Of a stretch of DNA of 64,000 nucleotides, positions 58,958 to 64,000 are shown piece after piece. Position 1 is the stretch's first letter. Each line of letters starts with the position of its first letter. Location: contig CAVZBR010000004.1 in the NCBI GenBank assembly GCA_963773585.1, positions 682,001-746,000 of the forward strand. Direction: 5' to 3'. The DNA comes from CAVXJN01 sp963773585. GTDB lineage: Bacteria; Pseudomonadota; Gammaproteobacteria; JASBUN01. Under the pieces are notes generated by a model that made no database searches, was not told the DNA's origin, and was given only the letters and a program-made list of their open reading frames with translations. The position numbers and the translations under genes are program-made.

Positions 58958-61273
58958 ATGCCCATAGTCGAACGTATCGCACAGGAACTGGCCGTCTCCC
59001 CGCGCCAAGTGCAAAGTGCCGTTGATCTTCTGGACGAAGGCTCGACGGTGCCGTTCATTGCCCGGTATCGCAAAGAAGCCACCGGCGGGCTCGATGACAC
59101 TCAACTGCGCACCTTGTCCGACCGGCTGGTCTATTTGCGCGAACTCGAAGACCGCCGCAGCACGGTGCTCAAGTCCGTGGACGAACAGGGCAAACTCAGT
59201 CCCGAACTCAGGCGGGCGATCGAGGGCGCGGAGACCAAGACGCGCCTCGAAGATCTCTATCTGCCCTACAAGCCCAAGCGCCGCACCAAGGCCCAGATCG
59301 CCCGCGAAGCCGGACTGGAACCGTTGCTGGACCAGGTGTTGCAATCGCGCGAGGTCGAGCCGCTGTCTCTGGCGGCGGCCTATGTCAATGTCGAACAGGG
59401 CGTGGTCGATGCGCAGGGCGCATTGGACGGCGCCCGGCAGATCTTCATGGAGCGCGCCGCCGAGGACGCGGATTTGCTGGCGCGCTTGCGCGACTATGTC
59501 TGGGACCACGGCACCTTGGAGTCCCGAGCCGCCGCTGAGCTGCCGAACGGCGCGGAGAAGTTCTCCGACTACTTCGAATATCGCGAAGCATTGCAAAGCA
59601 TCCCATCCCACCGGGCGCTCGCCCTGTTCCGGGGGCGAAAGGAGAAAGCGCTGCGCCTGCAACTTCTGGTGGCGGGGCAGGAGGAGGCCGTCGCCAATGG
59701 CGGCTTCGGCAGTTGTGAAGCGCTGATTGCAGCACGCTTCGGTGTCGGCCCTGCACAGCCTTGGCTCGCCACCAGTGTGCGCTGGACCTGGAGTGTGAAA
59801 CTGGCGCCGACCTTGGAGCTGGAGCTGATGGGGCGCTTGCGTGAACGGGCCGAGGAGGAGGCGATCTCGGTATTCGGCCACAATCTGCGCGATCTGCTGT
59901 TGGCCGCGCCGGCCGGGCAGCGGGCCACCATGGGTCTGGATCCGGGGCTGCGCACCGGGGTCAAGGTGGCGGTGGTGGACGCTACCGGCAAGTTGCTGGA
60001 TACGGCGACCATCTACCCCCATGCGCCGAAGAAACAGTGGGATCAGGCACTGGCGCTGTTGGCGCAATTGGCGCGCAAGCATGATGTGGCATTGGTGAGC
60101 ATCGGCAATGGGACGGCTTCGCGGGAGACCGATCGTCTGGTGGCGGATCTGCGTCAGGCTCACCCCGAGCTGCAGCTCGCGTCGATGATGGTGAGCGAAG
60201 CCGGCGCGTCCGTATATTCGGCGTCGGCTTTCGCCGCCCAGGAATTTCCGAGTCTGGACGTGTCGCTGCGGGGGGCCGTATCCATTGCCCGCCGGTTGCA
60301 GGATCCGTTGGCAGAGTTGGTGAAAATCGATCCAAAGTCGATTGGAGTGGGTCAGTACCAGCACGACGTCAGTCAAGTGCGCCTAGCCCATACTTTGGAT
60401 GCAGTGGTCGAGGACTGTGTCAACGCCGTCGGCGTCGACGTCAACACGGCGTCGGTGCCGCTGTTGGCCCGGGTTGCCGGTTTGAGTGCCGGGCTGGCGG
60501 AGAACATCGTCGGCTGGCGCGATCAGCACGGCGCTTTCCGTGACCGGAGGCAACTGCTGGAGGTGTCGCGCTTGGGGCCGAAGGCTTTCGAACAGGCTGC
60601 CGGGTTTCTGCGCATCCGCGACGGCGACAATCCGCTGGATGCATCGGCAGTGCACCCGGAAGCCTATCCGGTAGTCGAACGTATTGTCGCCGCTACCGGT
60701 CGCGGTGTCGGTACGCTGATCGGCGACGGGCGCTTTCTCGGCAGTTTGGCTGCCAACGATTATGTCGACGCGCGCTTCGGTGAACCGACGGTGCGCGACA
60801 TCCTCGCGGAGTTGGAAAAGCCCGGCCGCGATCCGCGCCCGGAGTTCCGCAGCGCGAGCTTTCGCGAGGGTGTGGAAAAGGTCGCCGATCTGCAAGCCGG
60901 CATGATCCTCGAAGGTGCGGTCACCAATGTCACGAATTTCGGCGCCTTCGTCGACGTTGGGGTGCACCAGGATGGGTTGGTGCATATCTCGGCGCTGGCG
61001 GACCGTTTCGTCAAGGATCCCCGGGAGGTGGTCAAGGCCGGCGACGTGGTGAAGGTCAAAGTGGTGAGCGTCGATCTGGAACGCCAGCGCATCGGCCTGT
61101 CCATGCGGTTGGGCGACCCAGCCACGCAAGGCGGCGAGGCGCGACCGAAGCCGTCGCGCCGGCCTGCAGCCGGCAAATCTGGCAGCGGCCGTCAGAAGCC
61201 CCGGGAGCCGGCGCCGCCCACGGCGATGGCGGAGGCGTTTGCGCGCCTGAAAACCAAGCCCGGCAACGGTTGA
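58958..61273 (+). CDS. tex: Tex family RNA-binding transcription accessory protein
   Basis: 771 residues, the full length of the family. Order of domains: N-terminal helical region (VERIAQELAVSPRQVQSAVD, FIARYRKEATGGLDD), YqgF-like RNase H fold (GLDPGLRTGVKVAVVD), helix-hairpin-helix repeats, and an S1 RNA-binding domain near residues 640-715 (GMILEGAVTNVTNFGAFVDV). A basic, Pro-rich tail follows. Tex binds nucleic acid and influences transcription and toxin expression in some bacteria. Cytoplasmic. The ATG at 58958 starts at the family boundary. Confidence 0.96.
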   Translation: MPIVERIAQELAVSPRQVQSAVDLLDEGSTVPFIARYRKEATGGLDDTQLRTLSDRLVYLRELEDRRSTVLKSVDEQGKLSPELRRAIEGAETKTRLEDLYLPYKPKRRTKAQIAREAGLEPLLDQVLQSREVEPLSLAAAYVNVEQGVVDAQGALDGARQIFMERAAEDADLLARLRDYVWDHGTLESRAAAELPNGAEKFSDYFEYREALQSIPSHRALALFRGRKEKALRLQLLVAGQEEAVANGGFGSCEALIAARFGVGPAQPWLATSVRWTWSVKLAPTLELELMGRLRERAEEEAISVFGHNLRDLLLAAPAGQRATMGLDPGLRTGVKVAVVDATGKLLDTATIYPHAPKKQWDQALALLAQLARKHDVALVSIGNGTASRETDRLVADLRQAHPELQLASMMVSEAGASVYSASAFAAQEFPSLDVSLRGAVSIARRLQDPLAELVKIDPKSIGVGQYQHDVSQVRLAHTLDAVVEDCVNAVGVDVNTASVPLLARVAGLSAGLAENIVGWRDQHGAFRDRRQLLEVSRLGPKAFEQAAGFLRIRDGDNPLDASAVHPEAYPVVERIVAATGRGVGTLIGDGRFLGSLAANDYVDARFGEPTVRDILAELEKPGRDPRPEFRSASFREGVEKVADLQAGMILEGAVTNVTNFGAFVDVGVHQDGLVHISALADRFVKDPREVVKAGDVVKVKVVSVDLERQRIGLSMRLGDPATQGGEARPKPSRRPAAGKSGSGRQKPREPAPPTAMAEAFARLKTKPGNG

Positions 61274-61385
61274 TGCACTGCCGTGATGCCGAAATCTCGT
61301 CACCTGGCGCGGTTTCGGCGCCGATTGCCCCCGCCACCAGCGCAGCAAAATCCGTAGCTGATTGAAATGCATGGAAATAATCAAG

Positions 61386-61404
61386 TTGGCACGAGATCTG
61401 CTTT
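61386..61404 (+). promoter_or_regulatory. sigma-54 promoter of a candidate small RNA
   Basis: TTGGCACGAGATCTGCTTT carries a perfect TGGCACG -24 box and CTGC at -12, with GG (61388-61389) and GC (61400-61401) exactly ten bases apart. The predicted start is near 61413. A terminator 70 bases on means the transcript is short. Confidence 0.75.
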
Positions 61405-61412
61405 AGCAATGG

Positions 61413-61482
61413 CGATGGTGTTGTAGCGCCATTTCTGTCTCCTCCTTCTCACGGGTGTCGTTTTCGGCACCCGCTTTTTTTT
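61413..61482 (+). ncRNA. candidate 70-nt sigma-54-dependent small RNA with anti-Shine-Dalgarno linker
   Basis: From the predicted start the RNA would fold as a 5' hairpin (61414-61420 with 61427-61433, GAUGGUG with CGCCAUU, loop UUGUAG), an unpaired CU-rich linker (61434-61451) and a terminator hairpin with eight U. The 5' stem begins one base after the start predicted from promoter spacing. The linker includes CCUCCUU, the core of the 16S rRNA anti-Shine-Dalgarno tail. Single-stranded CU-rich seeds between hairpins are typical of trans-acting small RNAs that block ribosome binding. It has no open frame and does not match any small RNA I know. The next gene starts 65 bases after the terminator. 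Confidence 0.68.
61452..61482 (+). terminator. Rho-independent terminator with eight T
   Basis: CGGGTGTCG (61452-61460) and CGGCACCCG (61465-61473) pair over nine bases with one G-U, loop TTTT, followed by C and eight T (61475-61482). It is the strongest intrinsic terminator in the window. It lies about 180 bases after the tex stop, so it could also end tex read-through. Confidence 0.92.
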
Positions 61483-61547
61483 GTGGCGCTTGCATCGCAG
61501 ACCCCGGTTGGCCAATCTGCAGCAGTGGTGAAGCCGGCAGTCAGTCG

Positions 61548-62210
61548 ATGGCCAACGAAACGGTACAGCGGGTTGCAATCTGGTCGGGGCGTTTACGGTT
61601 CGCCCACTGGTTGATGGCGTCGGCGACTCTCGTGCTGTTGCTCAGCGGCTGGTTGTTGCACCTGGCCCCCGCCTTGGCCGTGCCGCTGCTCGATGCCCAC
61701 TTGGCCGCCGGCTACGGGCTGGTACTGGCGCTGCTCTTGCGCGGCTATCTACTGTTGTTCGGTCGAGCCGCCGAGCATTGGCGGGATCTGCTGCCGCACG
61801 GTCCGCAGCTGCGGGCAGCGGCGCAGACGCTACGCTTTTATGTGACGCTGGGACGGGCGCCGCTGCCGGCCTGGTATGCGCACAATCCGCTTTGGTCACC
61901 CGTGTATTTGGCGCTGCTGGCGATGTTATCGTGGCAGGCGTTTACGGGCTTGGCCCTGGACCAGGTGTTCGACGTCGGCTTGCGAGCGTGGCGATGGCAC
62001 ACCGCATTGGCGGAGCCCATCGCCATCGTCATTGCGCTCCACGTCGCAGCAGTATTTGTGCACGACCTCAAGGGCGGCGGCGCCGATACTTCGGCCATGA
62101 TCAGTGGTTATCGCTGTTTTCGGACGGGCACGCCCGGGACGCCGGTGGTGCAGCGGCACACAGTGTCGCTGGATGCTTTGTTGCGCGACAGAAAAAAATC
62201 CGGCCAGTGA
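61548..62210 (+). CDS. cytochrome b561-type membrane protein
   Basis: 220 residues. The pattern RLRFAHWLMASATLVLLLSGWLL, a DAHLAAGYGLVLALLLRGY helix, and a late HTALAEPIAIVIALHVAAVFVHDLKGG helix gives four membrane segments with paired histidines for two haems. It matches the Ni,Fe-hydrogenase/thiosulfate-reductase type cytochrome b subunit. It likely links quinones to a periplasmic redox partner. No partner gene is adjacent. Start at the ATG 61548. Confidence 0.87.
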   Translation: MANETVQRVAIWSGRLRFAHWLMASATLVLLLSGWLLHLAPALAVPLLDAHLAAGYGLVLALLLRGYLLLFGRAAEHWRDLLPHGPQLRAAAQTLRFYVTLGRAPLPAWYAHNPLWSPVYLALLAMLSWQAFTGLALDQVFDVGLRAWRWHTALAEPIAIVIALHVAAVFVHDLKGGGADTSAMISGYRCFRTGTPGTPVVQRHTVSLDALLRDRKKSGQ

Positions 62211-62276
62211 GGCCGCTGCCGGGACTCTCCCTTCATCAACACGGTGCGCGCGACAGGGTTGCGCCGCACCGGGAAA

Positions 62277-63794
62277 ATGCAGCCCATGTATCCGATCCAG
62301 CCGGCCATTGTTCTGACCTTCGTCGCCTATCTGCTGCTGATGCTGGTCATTGGTTGGTTTGCTTGGCGGCAGACCAACGATCTGGCGGACTACATTCTCG
62401 GCGGTCGCCGGCTGAGTTATTGGGTGGCGGCCTTGTCCGCCGGCGCATCGGACATGAGCGGCTGGCTGTTGCTGGGACTCCCAGGCTATGCCTATAGCGC
62501 CGGGCTGGAGGCGGCCTGGCTGGCGACGGGATTGTTGATCGGGACCTATCTCAACTGGCGCATTGTCGCGCGTCGCTTGCGCGCTTATAGCGAAGCGGCG
62601 GACAACGCGCTCACACTGCCGGAGTTTTTCGAACAACGCTTTGCGGATCGCACGCGATTGTTGCGGGTGATTTCGGCGCTGTTCATTTTATTGTTCTTTC
62701 TCTTTTATACCAGTTCCGGACTGGTTGCCGGCGGTAAACTGTTCGAAACCGTGTTTGGCATGCCGTATCAATACGCGGTAGTGGCCGGTGCCGCAGCGGT
62801 GCTGGCGTACACATTCTTCGGTGGTTTTCTTGCCGTCTCCTGGACCGATGTTGCTCAGGGCCTATTGATGCTGGCGGCCTTGATCGTGGTGCCGGTTACG
62901 GCGATCAGCGCGGCCGGTGGCTGGGACTCGATGCTCAGCGAACTTCAGCGACGCAGCCCCCAGGCATTGAACGCGTTTTCGGATCGCGACGGCAATCCGC
63001 TGACGTTTGTCGCCATCGCCTCGCTGCTCGGTTGGGGGCTTGGCTATTTCGGCCAGCCGCACATCCTCGCGCGCTTCAAAGCCATCCGCAGAACGGCGCA
63101 GGTGCCCGCGGCCCGACGGGTGGCCGTGACCTGGTCGGCATTGACCTTGATCGGCGCCACCCTGGTCGGGATCGTCGGCAGCGTCTACCTGCAGCAGCCA
63201 CTGCGCGGTCCGGACACTGAAACTGTGTTCATGGTGCTGGTCAGCGTACTGTTCCATCCGCTGGTCGCCGGTGTGTTGCTGGCTGCGATACTGGCGGCAA
63301 TCATGAGCACTGCGGACTCGCAACTGCTGGTGTCGTCCTCGGCATTGGCGGAAGACTTCTACAAGGCTTTATTCCGACGCCAGGCGCGGCCGGGAGAGCT
63401 GATCGCGGTGGGAAGGGCGGCGGTGGTGGTGATTGCGTGCCTCGCCACGTGGTTGGCCCTGGATCCGCACAGCCAGGTTTTGGACCTGGTGGCATACGCC
63501 TGGGCCGGGTTCGGGGCCGCATTCGGGCCGACGCTGTTATTGGCACTGTTTTGGCCGCGCATGAACGTGGCCGGTGCATTGGCGGGTATCGTCGTCGGCG
63601 GCGTGACCGTGATGGTGTGGCGCGGCCTGGAAGGCGGCTGGTTCGATCTCTATGAACTGATACCGGGCTTTGTTTTTTCAACATTGGCGATCGTCGTGGT
63701 GACGTTGCTGACGCCGCCGCCGAGCCCGCTGATCATGGCGCGGCACTTCGCGGTGGCGCGCCGGTCGCACTATGAAGTGCGCTTGAAGTTATAA
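62277..63794 (+). CDS. putP: sodium/proline symporter
   Basis: 505 residues from the ATG at 62277, about 13 membrane helices of the sodium-solute symporter family. The segments DYILGGRRLSYWVAALSAGASDMSGW and SLLGWGLGYFGQPHILARF match PutP closely, as does MSTADSQLLVSSSALAEDFYK. It imports proline with sodium. No putA is in the window. An ATG at 62286 is an alternative start. Confidence 0.92.
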   Translation: MQPMYPIQPAIVLTFVAYLLLMLVIGWFAWRQTNDLADYILGGRRLSYWVAALSAGASDMSGWLLLGLPGYAYSAGLEAAWLATGLLIGTYLNWRIVARRLRAYSEAADNALTLPEFFEQRFADRTRLLRVISALFILLFFLFYTSSGLVAGGKLFETVFGMPYQYAVVAGAAAVLAYTFFGGFLAVSWTDVAQGLLMLAALIVVPVTAISAAGGWDSMLSELQRRSPQALNAFSDRDGNPLTFVAIASLLGWGLGYFGQPHILARFKAIRRTAQVPAARRVAVTWSALTLIGATLVGIVGSVYLQQPLRGPDTETVFMVLVSVLFHPLVAGVLLAAILAAIMSTADSQLLVSSSALAEDFYKALFRRQARPGELIAVGRAAVVVIACLATWLALDPHSQVLDLVAYAWAGFGAAFGPTLLLALFWPRMNVAGALAGIVVGGVTVMVWRGLEGGWFDLYELIPGFVFSTLAIVVVTLLTPPPSPLIMARHFAVARRSHYEVRLKL

Positions 63795-63809
63795 CAATCG
63801 CCATCTCAT

Positions 63810-63827
63810 CCGGCACGCGAATGCCGG
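63810..63827 (+). terminator. small hairpin after putP
   Basis: CCGGCA (63810-63815) and TGCCGG (63822-63827) pair over six bases, followed by three T. A second, ten-base-pair stem (CTGCCTTCGG with CCGAAGGCAG, 63915-63943) lies between the convergent putP and dsrE-like genes. Confidence 0.4.
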
Positions 63828-63953
63828 TTTCGGTCTGCCCGTGGCATGGGGCAAGAGTCGCCGTCCCTGAGGCTCTTGGTCGCAGGATTTGCAGGTTGCG
63901 GTGGAGAAGCCATCCTGCCTTCGGACCTGTAGCCCGAAGGCAGGGTAAAGCCA

Positions 63954-64000
63954 CTACGGCTTGATGTAAGCGTATCCCTGCTGCTGCAGTTCGCCGAGGG
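63954..64000 (-). CDS. C-terminal end of a second DsrE-like gene, cut by window edge
   Basis: On the minus strand the last codons before a TAG at 63954-63956 read LGELQQQGYAYIKP, nearly the same as the end of the exported DsrE-like protein at 27316-27756 (MELQEQGYAYIRP). Only 15 codons are visible, so the assignment rests on that match. Confidence 0.6.
   Translation of the reverse strand, partial: LGELQQQGYAYIKP

Noticed and set aside
58811..60376. 521-codon minus-strand frame opposite tex
   Set aside because: Antisense shadow of tex; residue pattern (Gln/Arg/His-rich) is typical of reverse-strand reading of a GC-rich gene.
63861..63890. sigma-54-like TTGG...TTGCAG at 63876 area
   Set aside because: Spacing between GG and GC is eleven, not ten, so it should not function.
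1..64000. tRNA, rRNA, CRISPR arrays, transposases, integrases
   Set aside because: No tRNA-like cloverleaf ends, regular spaced repeats or transposase motifs were seen on either strand by eye; a tRNAscan and ISfinder run would confirm.

Overview
The window looks like chromosomal DNA of a GC-rich gammaproteobacterium, probably a non-phototrophic, sulfur-oxidising relative of the Chromatiales. This is an inference. It rests on the cmoAB pair, greB, tex, the yeaG-yeaH-ycgB stress operon, a thiosulfate dehydrogenase pair (tsdBA), exported DsrE-type proteins, a K+-independent H+-pyrophosphatase and a PEP-CTERM protein with a sigma-54 promoter. I see no rRNA, tRNA, CRISPR array, insertion sequence or prophage.

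Layout. 1-4.4 kb: a minus-strand stress operon (PrkA/YeaG kinase, YeaH, SpoVR), cut by the left edge. 4.8-7.9 kb: a KaiC-like double ATPase overlapping a hybrid histidine kinase. 8.5-14.4 kb: SCO1 and CtaG oxidase-assembly genes, a PilZ protein, NDH-2, H+-PPase and a tautomerase. 14.4-19.4 kb: an orphan ParA ATPase, a stand-alone Lrp-type domain, a DUF302 protein, a CDF transporter, a Crp-type regulator and a second PilZ protein. 19.4-20.8 kb: a PEP-CTERM gene with a sigma-54 promoter, facing away from a second sigma-54 promoter that leads into a 30-codon reading frame closed by a strong terminator. 21.5-23.2 kb: a histidine kinase with a complete ethylene-receptor domain. 23-33 kb: acetoacetyl-CoA synthetase, an aminotransferase, a thioredoxin-fold protein, an exported DsrE protein, a quinone-reductase/UbiA fusion and amylosucrase. 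33-44 kb: a cytochrome c, DUF2254 and helical-repeat proteins, EF-hand proteins, a porin with a solute-binding protein, a rhodanese, a PstS-like protein, tsdBA and TerC. 45-54 kb: a CPBP protease, a receiver/degenerate-GGDEF protein, a cupin, an entericidin, an ArnT-like transferase, an active diguanylate cyclase and DUF502. 55-64 kb: greB, cmoAB, a dienelactone hydrolase, tex, a probable sigma-54-dependent small RNA, a cytochrome b, putP and the end of a second dsrE-like gene.

How it fits together. Several genes suggest energy conservation and sulfur chemistry (TsdBA, rhodanese, DsrE, c-type cytochromes, NDH-2, H+-PPase). Others suggest cyclic-di-GMP signalling (one active GGDEF, one degenerate GGDEF that keeps its inhibitory site, two PilZ proteins). 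Stationary-phase or stress functions (yeaG operon, entericidin) carry sigma-S-like -10 elements. The clearest unexplained signal is at 61386-61482: a near-consensus sigma-54 promoter followed within 100 bases by two hairpins, a CU-rich linker containing the 16S anti-Shine-Dalgarno core, and an eight-T terminator. This is a well-formed candidate small regulatory RNA.
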